DNA of 64,000 bases from Propionispora sp. 2/2-37 (GCF_001298735.1 NZ_CYSP01000004.1:124001-188000), one strand, 5' to 3'. Counted from the first letter of the stretch, positions 43,863 through 53,485 are shown. The notes: generated by a model not told the origin, from the sequence alone. Numbers and translations: made by a program.

Positions 43863-44855
43863 GTGAATATCATTAAAAATCTTGCTGACAAAGTTCTCGG
43901 CGGCAGTACATTAACCCGTGCTGAGGCATTGCAGCTTACGTACATAGAAAGGTCCGATATTTTGTTATTGGCGGCCTATGCCAATAAAATCCGCGAACAA
44001 TATGCCGGGAACACCGTTGATATGTGCGCTGTAATTAATGCCCGGTCGGGCCTTTGCTCCGAAGACTGCAAATTTTGTGCACAATCCTGCTATCATCATA
44101 CTAATACAGCGGTTTATCCTTTGCTGGACAGCGAAGAACTGCTCAAAAAAGCCCGGGAAGCGGAAGACAGCGGAGCTACCCGTATCAGCCTGGTTACCAG
44201 CGGCAGGGGTATGGTAGGTGACTCTGATTTTGAACGTATTGTGGAAGCCATCCATACTATCCATAGCAAAACCAGACTGTCCGTCTGTGCCAACCTGGGA
44301 AGCATCACACCACTGCAGGCCCGTTGTCTGGCGGCTGCCGGTGTCCGCCGTTATGCCCACAATCTGGAAACAAGCCGGCGGTTTTATCCGGAGATATGCA
44401 CCACCCACTCCTACCTGGACCGGCTGGATACCATTCAGGCGGCACAAGCCGCCGGCATGGAGTTGTGCACCGGCGGTATCATTGGACTGGGGGAAAGCTG
44501 GGAAGATCGTATTATGCTGGCTTTAGAACTACAAAAACTAAAGGTTGCTTCCATTCCGATCAATATACTAAACCCGATAGCAGGAACCGCCCTTGAGGGA
44601 AGCCCGCCCCTGCGGCCTTTGGATATTGTGAAAACGTTTGCCATTTTTCGTTTTCTCCTGCCGGATCGCGTCATCCGTCCTGCCGGAGGCCGTGAAATCA
44701 ATTTGCGCGACCTGCAGGGCCTGATCATGCTGGCAGGGGCCAACGGGCTTATAATAGGCAATTATCTGACCTTTAAAGGCCGGCATGCTGCTGATGATTT
44801 TATGATGGTTCATGATGCAGGACTGATCCCTGCCGATTATGTAAAGGAGAATTAA
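43863..44855 (+). CDS. bioB: Biotin synthase-like radical SAM enzyme lacking one [2Fe-2S] cysteine
   Basis: This 330-aa BioB-family protein starts with GTG after AGGAGG. The radical-SAM cluster motif is C65-x3-C69-x2-C72 (GLCSEDCKFCAQS). Of the four ligands of the auxiliary [2Fe-2S] cluster in E. coli BioB (C97, C128, C188, R260), the second to fourth are present as C142 (SVCANLG), C202 (LCTGGI) and R272 (VIRPAGG), but the first is Ser109 in GATRISLVTSGRG. BioB inserts sulfur into dethiobiotin using that cluster, so this copy may be altered in function or assembly. It is one base upstream of a second bioB. Confidence 0.88.
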   Translation: MNIIKNLADKVLGGSTLTRAEALQLTYIERSDILLLAAYANKIREQYAGNTVDMCAVINARSGLCSEDCKFCAQSCYHHTNTAVYPLLDSEELLKKAREAEDSGATRISLVTSGRGMVGDSDFERIVEAIHTIHSKTRLSVCANLGSITPLQARCLAAAGVRRYAHNLETSRRFYPEICTTHSYLDRLDTIQAAQAAGMELCTGGIIGLGESWEDRIMLALELQKLKVASIPINILNPIAGTALEGSPPLRPLDIVKTFAIFRFLLPDRVIRPAGGREINLRDLQGLIMLAGANGLIIGNYLTFKGRHAADDFMMVHDAGLIPADYVKEN

Positions 44856-44856
44856 G

Positions 44857-45858
44857 ATGAAATTATGCGATTTGTTCACTATGGCACAAGCAGTACTTGA
44901 TGGAAAGGAACTTTCCTTTGATGATGCCCTGGCATTAACCCGTCTTGCCGAAGACGACATTCCTGTCCTCTTAAGCCTGGCTAATAAAATTCGTATCCAT
45001 TTTACAGGTTCCATTGTCGATACCTGCGAAATTATTAACGCCCGTTCCGGCAACTGTTCGGAAGACTGTAAATTTTGCGCCCAGTCCGCTCATCACCAGA
45101 CACAACTGGCTGTATATCCACTGATGTCCGAACAAGCCATGTTAGCGGCAGCTAAGCAGGCAGAAGCAGACGGTGCCTATCGCTTCTGTATTGTCACATC
45201 CGGCTGCGGCATGAAAAACGATGCAGACTTTCCTTCCATAACGCAAACCATCCGGCGTATTGGCCAAGAAACAGCTTTACAAAGATGCTGTTCTCTCGGT
45301 ATATTGGATGAACAGCATGTTGCGGAACTAAAACAGGCCGGCATTACCCGTTATCATCATAACCTGGAGGCCGGCAAAAGTTTCTTCGGCCGGATTTGTT
45401 CCACCCATAGCTATGAAAACCGGGTAGCTACCATAAAAAAAGTAAAAGCAGCCGGCTTGGAGGTCTGTTCCGGCGGCATTATCGGACTGGGGGAATCGTG
45501 GGAGCACCGTCTTGAACTTGCTTTTGCCTTAAAAGAACTGGATGTCGATTCGGTACCGATCAATGTCTTAAATCCCATAAAAGGAACACCGGTGGAAAAT
45601 ATGCCACCCCTAAAACCAATGGAAATCTTGCAGACCTTTGCTATTTTCCGGTTTATCCTGCCGGGCAAAATTATCCGCTATGCCGGTGGACGGGAACGCA
45701 ACCTGGGTGAGCTTGTTCCTTTAGGATTTTTATCCGGGATCAACGGCATGCTGATCGGTAATTATCTCACCACCAGCGGACGCGGCGCTGAAACCGATTT
45801 GAATACCATTACCCAGTTAGGGTTAGCTCCTATCGGAAAAAGCAACCTACCGGGTTAA
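44857..45858 (+). CDS. bioB: Biotin synthase (second copy, complete ligand set)
   Basis: This 333-aa radical SAM enzyme converts dethiobiotin to biotin. The SAM cluster motif is C67-x3-C71-x2-C74. The auxiliary-cluster ligands are all present: C111 (YRFCIVTSG), C144 (QRCCSLG), C204 (VCSGGI) and R274 (IIRYAGG). It has two further Cys near the cluster, C117 (SGCGM) and C145, absent from the first copy, which could matter for cluster type. ATG follows AAGGAG inside the end of the first bioB; the two were probably produced by duplication. Confidence 0.93.
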   Translation: MKLCDLFTMAQAVLDGKELSFDDALALTRLAEDDIPVLLSLANKIRIHFTGSIVDTCEIINARSGNCSEDCKFCAQSAHHQTQLAVYPLMSEQAMLAAAKQAEADGAYRFCIVTSGCGMKNDADFPSITQTIRRIGQETALQRCCSLGILDEQHVAELKQAGITRYHHNLEAGKSFFGRICSTHSYENRVATIKKVKAAGLEVCSGGIIGLGESWEHRLELAFALKELDVDSVPINVLNPIKGTPVENMPPLKPMEILQTFAIFRFILPGKIIRYAGGRERNLGELVPLGFLSGINGMLIGNYLTTSGRGAETDLNTITQLGLAPIGKSNLPG

Positions 45859-45891
45859 TACCTTTACATCTGTTTGCGGGAGGACAGCATT

Positions 45892-46452
45892 ATGAAACTT
45901 TCATTGCACGATATGATACTTATTGCCATCTTTGCCGCCCTGACAGCAGTAGGGGCTTTCATTAAAATTCCCACCCCCCTGGTACCTTACACCCTGCAGT
46001 TTTTATTCTGTGCCTATGCCGGTATTTTATTAGGTGCCAGGAAAGGGCTGTATTCCCAGGGTTTATATATCGGTCTCGGCCTAATCGGTGTGCCGGTGTT
46101 TGTCAACGGCGGCGGGCTGACCTACATTCTCCAGCCAACTTTTGGCTACTTGCTGGGCTTTGCCTTCTGCGCCTATATAATAGGGAAACTAACGGAAAAT
46201 GCTGCCGGGAAGCTGACCTTTTCCAGGCTGCTGCTTAGTGTACTACTGGGGTTATTTAGCGTATATCTGGTAGGAGTGCCATACTTATATGCCATTGTCA
46301 AGCTATACCTGGGTAAAGAAATGGTCCTTGCCGAAGCCATTGCCGTAGGATTCACTCCCTATATTTTCCCGGATATCCTGTTATCGGTCATCATTGCCTA
46401 TACCGGAATAAAACTTGTGCCCATCCTGCGAAAAATAAACCGTGCTGGTTAA
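45892..46452 (+). CDS. bioY: Biotin transporter substrate-binding subunit BioY
   Basis: This 186-aa membrane protein with about six helices is the S-component of an ECF-type biotin importer; the sequences PTPLVPYTLQFLFCAYAGIL and GVPVFVNGGGL are typical. ECF A and T subunits are not encoded nearby and would be shared from elsewhere. ATG at 45892 follows GGGAGGACAG; an earlier in-frame ATG lies before that site. Third gene of the biotin operon, which thus combines last-step synthesis with uptake. Confidence 0.94.
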   Translation: MKLSLHDMILIAIFAALTAVGAFIKIPTPLVPYTLQFLFCAYAGILLGARKGLYSQGLYIGLGLIGVPVFVNGGGLTYILQPTFGYLLGFAFCAYIIGKLTENAAGKLTFSRLLLSVLLGLFSVYLVGVPYLYAIVKLYLGKEMVLAEAIAVGFTPYIFPDILLSVIIAYTGIKLVPILRKINRAG

Positions 46453-46513
46453 GCTGATTAAAATAAAGTAAACGGCTACATAAAAATAGTCAACATTTCC
46501 GCCAGCGGCAAAC

Positions 46514-47548
46514 TCAATGGATGATTTCCCGCACTGCCGCACGAAATCCGTCATATCCCTTCCCGGATAAAATTTCATACAGTTTGATCATGGTACACAT
46601 GGAAAAAACATAATTGCGTAAAGAATAAAAGACTGGTGAAGCCAGCTCTTCTTCACTCATAGCAAACTCTGTGAGAGCATATTGTTTCAATGCCGTAACC
46701 GTAGCCATGGCAGCCTGCAGGGACAATACCCAATTGCTGTCCCCCATATGAATGATTAAAGGTTCCACCCCTGCCCAGGCTGCAGACAGCTTATGGCCGG
46801 TTACACCGTAATCAGCAGGATCGGTATTGGCCAGCAGGCAGGCCGTTTCCAGACAATAAGCAAGTTTACGGTTATTATTTTCATTACCGGGATATACATG
46901 CGCACTGGCTTGTGCCAATACTACTTCGCAAGGAATGCCCCGGTAAACGGATTCGGCCAGGCCGGCCACATGATGAACCCGTTCTCCGGCAATACTTTTT
47001 TGCTGCCGGCAGCTTCCGTCCTGATTCCACTGTAAAACCCAGGGCTTTTGCGAGTCGTGTAAAATTTGCGCGGCTATAACCACATTGCGGCTGGCCCGGC
47101 AGCGATAAATATCATAGTAACTGCGGGCTAAAGCCAAAGATACCTTCAGGTTCATGGCTGTATGCACAGCTAACCCGCCGGGATAGGCATGGTGGCGGTC
47201 ATAGTTGCTGCCCGGTGCCGACCAAAAAGGCTGTGGTGATACGGCAGGATCAGAGCAAGGAGCAAATAAATCCTCTAAAGAAGAAGCTTGCTTATCTGCC
47301 CTGACGGCAATTCGCTCCCACAACAAGGCGGCTGCAGCGGGATCTTTTGCCTGCTGCATAAAGCTCGGAGCCGGATTTTCCAATACCTGCAGCACTTTCT
47401 CCCGCAGCAAAGAATCCGTAATTTCATTCGCGCTTTCCAGTAGAAAAGAATAACTCTCTGCCACAAGGGGTGAACCTGCGGCCATCTCCAGCGGCCCCAT
47501 TTGTTGACATTGCTGCAGTGAAATGGTAATAACAATCCCTCCTGTCAA
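46514..47548 (-). CDS. HD-domain protein, start codon uncertain
   Basis: This protein of up to 344 aa has a HD-type metal site: HHAYPGGLAVHT, then ILHDSQKP, and later HVYPGN and HH in ERVHHVAG. HD proteins hydrolyse phosphate esters or nucleotides; the substrate is unknown. The start is unusual. The longest frame begins at TTG 47548 without a ribosome site. A strong AGGAGGG lies at 47543-47537, but the only in-frame codons at proper distance are ATT (47530) or ATT (47524); the first ATG, at 47500, is 36 bases away. Either a rare ATT start or the distant ATG is used. Confidence 0.72.
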   Translation of the reverse strand: MTGGIVITISLQQCQQMGPLEMAAGSPLVAESYSFLLESANEITDSLLREKVLQVLENPAPSFMQQAKDPAAAALLWERIAVRADKQASSLEDLFAPCSDPAVSPQPFWSAPGSNYDRHHAYPGGLAVHTAMNLKVSLALARSYYDIYRCRASRNVVIAAQILHDSQKPWVLQWNQDGSCRQQKSIAGERVHHVAGLAESVYRGIPCEVVLAQASAHVYPGNENNNRKLAYCLETACLLANTDPADYGVTGHKLSAAWAGVEPLIIHMGDSNWVLSLQAAMATVTALKQYALTEFAMSEEELASPVFYSLRNYVFSMCTMIKLYEILSGKGYDGFRAAVREIIH

Positions 47549-47749
47549 TAAAAACCGTCAATTAGGCGGCCCTTCTCCCTGTTGTTTAACAAAGGGCCTG
47601 ATTTCTCCTGCCTATACTAAGATAAATAAAAAAGTACTGTCTACTGAAATGACAGGCATCTATATTAGCAAATGGCTGTTTGGTACGGCAAGTTTTAGAA
47701 AATAAAATTAATACCTGCTACAGAAACCAATGCCAAACCAGACTTTAAT

Positions 47750-48802
47750 TTATATAGTTACCGGTAAATACCCCAGTTGGAGATAGACTTCCTGTCCAAC
47801 CTCAAAGGAACAGTGATTTCCGGCATGCACCCCGACTATATCCGGCCCCACGCCAACCGTATAATGTATCTCTTTGCCCAGATACTGACGGTTGATAATA
47901 CGGCCGGCAATCCCCGGTCCGGCCAAAACGATCCGCAATTGTTCCGGCCTGACCGGAAATACCTGTTTTTCCTTAAAGCAAAGCGGGAAATCGCGGTCCG
48001 GCCATTGTACAGCACCGACTGCCAGGTCCGGCTGAAAAACCCCCTTTTCCCATTTGCCCCTGATCAGGTTGGTTTTGCCCACAAACGTAGCGACAAATAG
48101 CGTTGCCGGTTTTTCATAAATCTCTTCCGGCGTACCGGTTTGTTCGATTTTCCCGTCCTTCATGACTACAATACGGTCAGCCATGGCCAAAGCCTCCCCT
48201 TGGTCATGGGTAACATAAATGATACTGGCCTGCGTACGCCGGTGCAGCGCCTGAATTTCACGCCGCAGGTCCATCCGCAGTTCTATGTCCAGACTGCTCA
48301 ACGGTTCATCCATCAGCAACAGGGAAGGGTTGGCACTGATGGCCCGGGCAATGGCGACGCGCTGTTTCTGCCCGCCCGACAACTCCCGGGGAAGCCGTTC
48401 GGCCAGATGCTGCAAACCAACCATCTCCAATACTTCCCTTACCCGTTTTTCTTTATTCAGATTCGCTTCCCGGGCTGCCGCCTTATGATACTGCAGCGGA
48501 AACAGGACCTGTTCTTTAACTTTCATATGCGGCCAAAGCGCAAAAGACTGAAAAACCATTCCGATATTTCTTTGTTCCGGCGGCAAAATCGCCCGTGGTG
48601 TACCTACTACCTGTCCGTCAATGCATATTTGTCCGTCAGAAGGCGAATCAAAGCCGGCAATCAAACGCAACAAAGTTGTCTTGCCGCAGCCGGAAGGCCC
48701 GAGAACAGCGATAAATTCCCCCTTCCGGATGGATAGATCAACCGACTGCAGGGCCTTCACATCGCCATAATGCTTGCTTACCTGCATTATCTGTGTGCTC
48801 AT
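47750..48802 (-). CDS. ABC importer ATP-binding protein (FbpC/PotA type)
   Basis: This 350-aa ATPase has Walker A GPSGCGKTT, signature LSGGQKQRVAIARA, Walker B LLLMDEPLSSLD, and a C-terminal TOBE domain (about residues 235-350). It powers uptake by the adjoining fused permease and binding protein. The start ATGA overlaps the permease stop by four bases, so they are coupled. Last gene of a minus-strand operon. Confidence 0.92.
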   Translation of the reverse strand: MSTQIMQVSKHYGDVKALQSVDLSIRKGEFIAVLGPSGCGKTTLLRLIAGFDSPSDGQICIDGQVVGTPRAILPPEQRNIGMVFQSFALWPHMKVKEQVLFPLQYHKAAAREANLNKEKRVREVLEMVGLQHLAERLPRELSGGQKQRVAIARAISANPSLLLMDEPLSSLDIELRMDLRREIQALHRRTQASIIYVTHDQGEALAMADRIVVMKDGKIEQTGTPEEIYEKPATLFVATFVGKTNLIRGKWEKGVFQPDLAVGAVQWPDRDFPLCFKEKQVFPVRPEQLRIVLAGPGIAGRIINRQYLGKEIHYTVGVGPDIVGVHAGNHCSFEVGQEVYLQLGYLPVTI

Positions 48803-50514
48803 GCGGTCACGCCCTTTCTTTGCCATAGAATTTCCACCCCGTATAAAGTTGCCATGCCCAGCGAAATGCCAGCCACGATAACGCCTGATAAGGCTGCCGA
48901 ATAGGTCGTATAGCCAGCCTGTTCAAAATTAAACATGACCACACCAACGGTTTCCGAGCCGCTGGAGAACAGCAGGGAAGAAACGGTAAGCTCGGTAAAG
49001 GCGGTCAGCATAACCAAAAAAGCACCGCCCAGCATACCGGGAAATAAGAGAGGCAGTAAAATTCTCCGCCATTTGACTCCCCTGGTGGCGCCGCTTACCC
49101 GAGCTGCCTCTTCCATCGTCGGGTCAACCTGCAGCAGGGCGGTTACACTGCTGCGCACCTGCAAGGTCATAAACCGGGCTGCATAGGCAATATAAAGGAT
49201 GGTGACCGTGCCATATATACCGGGATTCCAGCCCGGAACCGGTTCCATCCAGGTAAAAATCATCGCCAGGGCAAAGACCACCCCCGGCAGGGCGAACGGC
49301 AGTCCGACAGACAGTTCAACCCCCCTGCTTACAATACCCATATGTCTCGTCCGGTAGTAGGCGATAACAGTGCCAACGATTACACAAAAGGCCATCGTAA
49401 TAATCGACAGCCATAGGCTGTTACTCAACGCGCTCTGCACTTTGGCACTTTCCTGTAAAATAAAATGGTAGTGCTGCAGGGTAAAGGTTTCCGGGGTTAA
49501 CGGTAATCCATAGGCTTTCACTACGGAAATGCCCAAGAGCGATAGTAAAGGAATAAAAGTAACCGTTGCCAATATCCCCAATACCAATACCTCGGCTAAC
49601 AGGCGAAACCGGCCGAAGAAAAACCTTGGCCGCCGGTCTTCCTGCGCGGTTTCCATCAGTTTACTGCGGCGCAGCAGCAGCCATTGCAAGGTTGTCCCGA
49701 TAAGCGCAATGACCCCTAACAGCACGGATAAGGCTGCCGCTTTATAAAAAGCGGACGGCCCCAGACCGATGACTTCTTCATAAATGGCAGTGCTCATTAC
49801 CCGGATACCGGCCGGAATTCCCAGAAAAGCAGGAATTCCAAAATTGTCCAGCCCTGCCAAAAATGCCAGCAGTCCTCCCCCGGCGATACCCGGCAGCGCT
49901 AAAGGCAGGTTAACCTTCCAAAACGTTTGCCATGGTCCGGCACCGAAAATCCGGCCGGCCCACTCTACTTCACGGGGAATTTTACGTAAGACCGGGACCG
50001 TCAGTAAAAAAACCAACGGGAAATGCTGCAGAGACATGACAAAAATAATGCCGCCCAAGCTGTATACATTCCAAAGAAATTCGTGGGGCAGATAGCTTGC
50101 CAGCATGCCCTGTGGGCCCAACAGTTGTGACCAGGATAAAGCCACGATATAAGAAGGCAGAATATAGGAAAGTATCACCAGCATAGTAATGGCCTTTTTC
50201 CCGCGCACATCGCTATACGCAACCAGCCAGGCCATGCCAACACCGATTAGCACGGCGAATAATGTGGAAGCTCCGGTAATCAGCAATGTATTGGCAATGG
50301 TTGTCCAGGTTCTGGCCTGCTGAAACAATTCGCTGTAATTTACGAAAGATAATCCGTTGGGAGAAGCAAAGCTAAGCGCAACCAACTTTCCTATCGGCAG
50401 TAAAAACAAAACAAATACGGCGGCAAGCCCTAAGCCAATCGGAATAGACTCATACCAACGGAGCGAAAGGAGAAAAGGAAGAGACCTTATTCTCCTGATT
50501 TCCTGAGTAAGCAT
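48799..50514 (-). CDS. Fused double-domain ABC permease (FbpB/AfuB type)
   Basis: This 571-aa membrane protein of about twelve helices contains two BPD_transp_1 permease units in tandem, each with an EAA-type loop (for example EVEWAGRIFGAGPWQTFWKV and MEEAARVSGATRGVKWRRIL). This fused form occurs in iron(III), hexose-phosphate (AfuB) and 2-aminoethylphosphonate importers. Ribosome site GGGGAGAG. It lies between the binding protein (22 bp upstream) and ATPase genes. Confidence 0.92.
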   Translation of the reverse strand: MLTQEIRRIRSLPFLLSLRWYESIPIGLGLAAVFVLFLLPIGKLVALSFASPNGLSFVNYSELFQQARTWTTIANTLLITGASTLFAVLIGVGMAWLVAYSDVRGKKAITMLVILSYILPSYIVALSWSQLLGPQGMLASYLPHEFLWNVYSLGGIIFVMSLQHFPLVFLLTVPVLRKIPREVEWAGRIFGAGPWQTFWKVNLPLALPGIAGGGLLAFLAGLDNFGIPAFLGIPAGIRVMSTAIYEEVIGLGPSAFYKAAALSVLLGVIALIGTTLQWLLLRRSKLMETAQEDRRPRFFFGRFRLLAEVLVLGILATVTFIPLLSLLGISVVKAYGLPLTPETFTLQHYHFILQESAKVQSALSNSLWLSIITMAFCVIVGTVIAYYRTRHMGIVSRGVELSVGLPFALPGVVFALAMIFTWMEPVPGWNPGIYGTVTILYIAYAARFMTLQVRSSVTALLQVDPTMEEAARVSGATRGVKWRRILLPLLFPGMLGGAFLVMLTAFTELTVSSLLFSSGSETVGVVMFNFEQAGYTTYSAALSGVIVAGISLGMATLYGVEILWQRKGVTA

Positions 50515-50536
50515 ATCGTCTCTCCCCTACTAGTTA

Positions 50537-51559
50537 CTATTGTTGGAAAATTTCCGAGAATGTTTTTTTATCGGCTTCACGTGCCGTAAACAGGGATTTT
50601 ACATCATAATCCAGCACTTTGATCTGGTCATAGGTTTTAAGTCCTTCCGGTGCCGGCATGCCTGTACGAATCGGCGTATAGCCAATTTCCCTGGTTACCC
50701 TTTGCCCTTCCTCCGATAAAATAAAATCAATAAACGACTTAGCCGCTTCCGGATTTTGGGCATTCTTTAACATACCAACCGGTTCGGTAATAACCGTAAC
50801 TCCTTCTTTGGGATAAATCAGATCAATAGGAGCTCCTTTGGCTTTGGCCTGGGCAGCATTGGCATCAACAATCATCCCATACTTTTTCTCGCCACTGGAC
50901 ACCATATTGGCAACACCGCCGTTCCCCTTGACAACGGTAATCGCATTGGCTTTCAGGGCCTTATAATAGTCCCAGCCGAAATCACCAAGCCGGGTAAGAA
51001 CACCTAAGTTATAAGCGGCAGTTCCTGAATAAAACGGGCTGGGCATGACTGTTTGCCCCTTTATGGCAGGATTGAGCAAGTCTTTCCAGGAGTCCGGTCT
51101 GCTGGTCACGGAATTATGTACGGCAATTACGGTTGCAATGACTTTGGTCCCGGTATACATCTGATCAGGATCAACAAATTGAGCCGGAATCTTCTCTGCT
51201 TCCGGAGACTTATAAGCCGTCAGTATCCCCTGACTTTTCAATCCTTCAAAGGTAACGGCATCGGCAACCAGCAATACATCCGCCTTCGTACCGCCCGCCT
51301 GCTTTTCCGCTTGAACTTTGCTGATTACTTCCTCCGTTCCCGAACGAAAGACCTCTACCTTTACCTCCGGGTTTTTCTGATTGTAGGCTTTGATCAAGGT
51401 TGCTATATCACTGTCCGGCTGGGATGTGTACAGCACCAGCTTCCCCGCAGGTCCGGTTCCGCTGTTTTTCACTGCCGCTTGGTCATGTTCTCCGGATTGA
51501 CTGCAGCCGGTTAGCAGTAAACCGGACAGCAAACCAAATATCAACCATTTGTTTCGCAT
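50537..51559 (-). CDS. Substrate-binding lipoprotein of the FbpA/AfuA family
   Basis: This 340-aa lipoprotein has a lipobox (LLLTGCSQSG, Cys at residue 19) and the family-1-like binding fold of FbpA/AfuA (LVLYTSQPDSDIATLIKAYN, VMPSPFYSGTAAYNL, EPVGMLKNAQNPEAAKSFID). Relatives bind ferric iron, hexose phosphates or 2-aminoethylphosphonate. No Fur box was seen upstream, and an RpiR regulator precedes the gene, which favours a phosphorylated organic ligand. Ribosome site GAGGAGG. Head of the importer operon. Confidence 0.88.
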   Translation of the reverse strand: MRNKWLIFGLLSGLLLTGCSQSGEHDQAAVKNSGTGPAGKLVLYTSQPDSDIATLIKAYNQKNPEVKVEVFRSGTEEVISKVQAEKQAGGTKADVLLVADAVTFEGLKSQGILTAYKSPEAEKIPAQFVDPDQMYTGTKVIATVIAVHNSVTSRPDSWKDLLNPAIKGQTVMPSPFYSGTAAYNLGVLTRLGDFGWDYYKALKANAITVVKGNGGVANMVSSGEKKYGMIVDANAAQAKAKGAPIDLIYPKEGVTVITEPVGMLKNAQNPEAAKSFIDFILSEEGQRVTREIGYTPIRTGMPAPEGLKTYDQIKVLDYDVKSLFTAREADKKTFSEIFQQ

Positions 51560-51739
51560 GTTATACGCCTCCTCAAACTCTAACTAACCGTCAGTTACTA
51601 AACAACTTAGACGATTATTTGTTATTATTGTAAAGCGTAACAACAGCCTTTAGGTTATCAAACGGTAAACTCTTTGTAAAATTTTCATCCAATTCTATCT
51701 TATGTAATTTTTTTTACAATCATTTACTTCCGCAACGGC

Positions 51740-52570
51740 CTATTTGGGCAATAGATCGGCGTAACGCTTACGCAGCCGGCTTAAATCATCCAGTTTGTGC
51801 AAATTTTTTTGCTCATCGCGCATGCACAGGCCAATGGTTAACGCTTCCACTAAAAAGGTAGGCGCAACCATGGAATGGAACTCCCAAAGCTCCCCCCGGC
51901 TGGCAAACAGCGCCAAATCGGCATTGGCAATAAAGTCACCGACCAGCCGGTCTGTAATCAGTAAGGTTCTGTACCCGGCTTGTTGTGCATGTTCCAATAA
52001 TACCATAGTTTCCGGTAGTAGCTGGACAAAACAGATCACAACCACCAGATCCTCTTTTGATACATGCATAAGACTTTCATACAATTCATGCCCGCTTTTC
52101 GGCATCATCCGGATATCTATGCCAAAACGGGCCATGCGGAACTGCATCAGCCTGGCTATTCCCTCACTCGGCCCCGGACCATACAGATATACTCTGCGGG
52201 CGAGCGCAAACGCCTCCACCGCATCTTCAAAAACCGATGCTGACAAATTGCTCAACGTCTCCTGTAAATGATGAATGCAAACTTCCAGCATCTGGCCAAG
52301 CATTGCCGGTCTTTCCAGATTGTCTATAAAGTTTTTCAATTTGTTGGCCGGCGGTATTACCGTCATCTCATGCAAATTGCTTTTAAAGTCCTTCAGATTC
52401 TTGTATCCCACTGCTTTCCAGAAACGGGAAACAGAAGCAATACTAAGCTGCAGTTCATCGGCAATCTGTTGTTCGGTTAAAAATAAAACCCGTTGCTGGT
52501 TTTTTTGAATGAAATCGGCAATTTTCTGTTGCTTAGGTGACATTTTACCTACGTCCCATTCAAAATTCAT
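51740..52570 (-). CDS. RpiR-family regulator (HTH plus SIS domain)
   Basis: This 276-aa protein has an N-terminal HTH_6 domain (ADFIQKNQQRVLFLTEQQIA then ELQLSIASVSRFWKAVGY) and a SIS domain (about residues 120-250, with VYLYGPGPSEGIARLMQFRM and TLLITDR) that binds sugar phosphates in relatives. It probably controls the importer downstream (180 bp) and the divergent PHP gene. Ribosome site GGGAGGGAGG. Confidence 0.9.
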   Translation of the reverse strand: MNFEWDVGKMSPKQQKIADFIQKNQQRVLFLTEQQIADELQLSIASVSRFWKAVGYKNLKDFKSNLHEMTVIPPANKLKNFIDNLERPAMLGQMLEVCIHHLQETLSNLSASVFEDAVEAFALARRVYLYGPGPSEGIARLMQFRMARFGIDIRMMPKSGHELYESLMHVSKEDLVVVICFVQLLPETMVLLEHAQQAGYRTLLITDRLVGDFIANADLALFASRGELWEFHSMVAPTFLVEALTIGLCMRDEQKNLHKLDDLSRLRKRYADLLPK

Positions 52571-52735
52571 AATGATCCTCCCTCCCTACATCCCACTTCC
52601 AGCATAGCACATTTCTCAACCTGTAATATTAATTTCATGTTAATTCTAATGATAGTATATTTACATCACAACCAGTTGGTATAAAATTAAAATCAAACTA
52701 TGCAGTAAAGGTTGTACCTGACTGGAGGCCTATAT

Positions 52736-53485
52736 ATGAACATTGATTTTCATACTCATATTAAAATTTCCAAAAGCACATCTTTTTCGCTTACCTACTG
52801 TCAAACTATGTTTGCCAAAGCACAAAGCAGCGGACTGGATGCGCTTTGCCTGACCGAACATTTTAACACCTGTCAGTTTTTTGCCATCTATAACCTCCTG
52901 GACAAAATCTATCCCTACGAAAATGAATACTATCTGGTTAACGGGCTAAAAGTGTTTTGCGGCATGGAAGTGGACATCCGGGAGACAGGCCATCTGCTAT
53001 TAATTGGACATAAAGCGGCTATTATTGAGCTGCGGACCCGGCTGATACCCTACGAAAATACAGACTTTATCCCGGCCGGGTTGTTGCTTGACTGGACTGC
53101 TTCCTATAATCTGCTTGCCATCGGTGCCCATCCTTTACGACAAAGTACACCACTGCAGCAGTTGCCGGAAAAAATACTGGAAAAGCTGGATGCCTTTGAT
53201 CTTAACGGGCGCGACCTGTCCCATAACGGGCAACATTATCAGGCACATCTCCGTTCCTTTGCCGCCAAATATAAAAAGCCGATGGTTGCCGGCAGCGATA
53301 CACATCATTATCTGCAATATGGCTGCGTGGTCAGCAGACTGCACGAGGATTGCCGCACCGTTACCCAGCTAAAGGATATGGTTGTCAAACAAAAGTATAC
53401 AAACCATATTTCACCCAAGCTGGAAGCTAAAGTCCAAGCTGCAGAGGCAGCTAAACGGGCCTTCCTGCACCCCTGTCCTTCCTAA
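52736..53485 (+). CDS. PHP-domain phosphoesterase
   Basis: This 249-aa protein has the complete PHP metal-site motifs: DFHTHIKI near the N-terminus, LTEHFN, GMEVDIRETGH, IGAHPLR, and GSDTHHYLQYG near residue 190. Stand-alone PHP proteins hydrolyse phosphate mono- or diesters. It is divergent from the RpiR regulator of the FbpABC-like importer with 165 bp between starts, so it may process the imported compound. The start at 52736 follows TGGAGG; a short upstream extension is not supported. Confidence 0.87.
   Translation: MNIDFHTHIKISKSTSFSLTYCQTMFAKAQSSGLDALCLTEHFNTCQFFAIYNLLDKIYPYENEYYLVNGLKVFCGMEVDIRETGHLLLIGHKAAIIELRTRLIPYENTDFIPAGLLLDWTASYNLLAIGAHPLRQSTPLQQLPEKILEKLDAFDLNGRDLSHNGQHYQAHLRSFAAKYKKPMVAGSDTHHYLQYGCVVSRLHEDCRTVTQLKDMVVKQKYTNHISPKLEAKVQAAEAAKRAFLHPCPS

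Noticed and set aside
50537-51559. Calling the importer a ferric iron transporter
   Set aside because: The family name is iron-like, but there is no Fur box, and the RpiR and PHP neighbours argue for a phosphorylated organic substrate.
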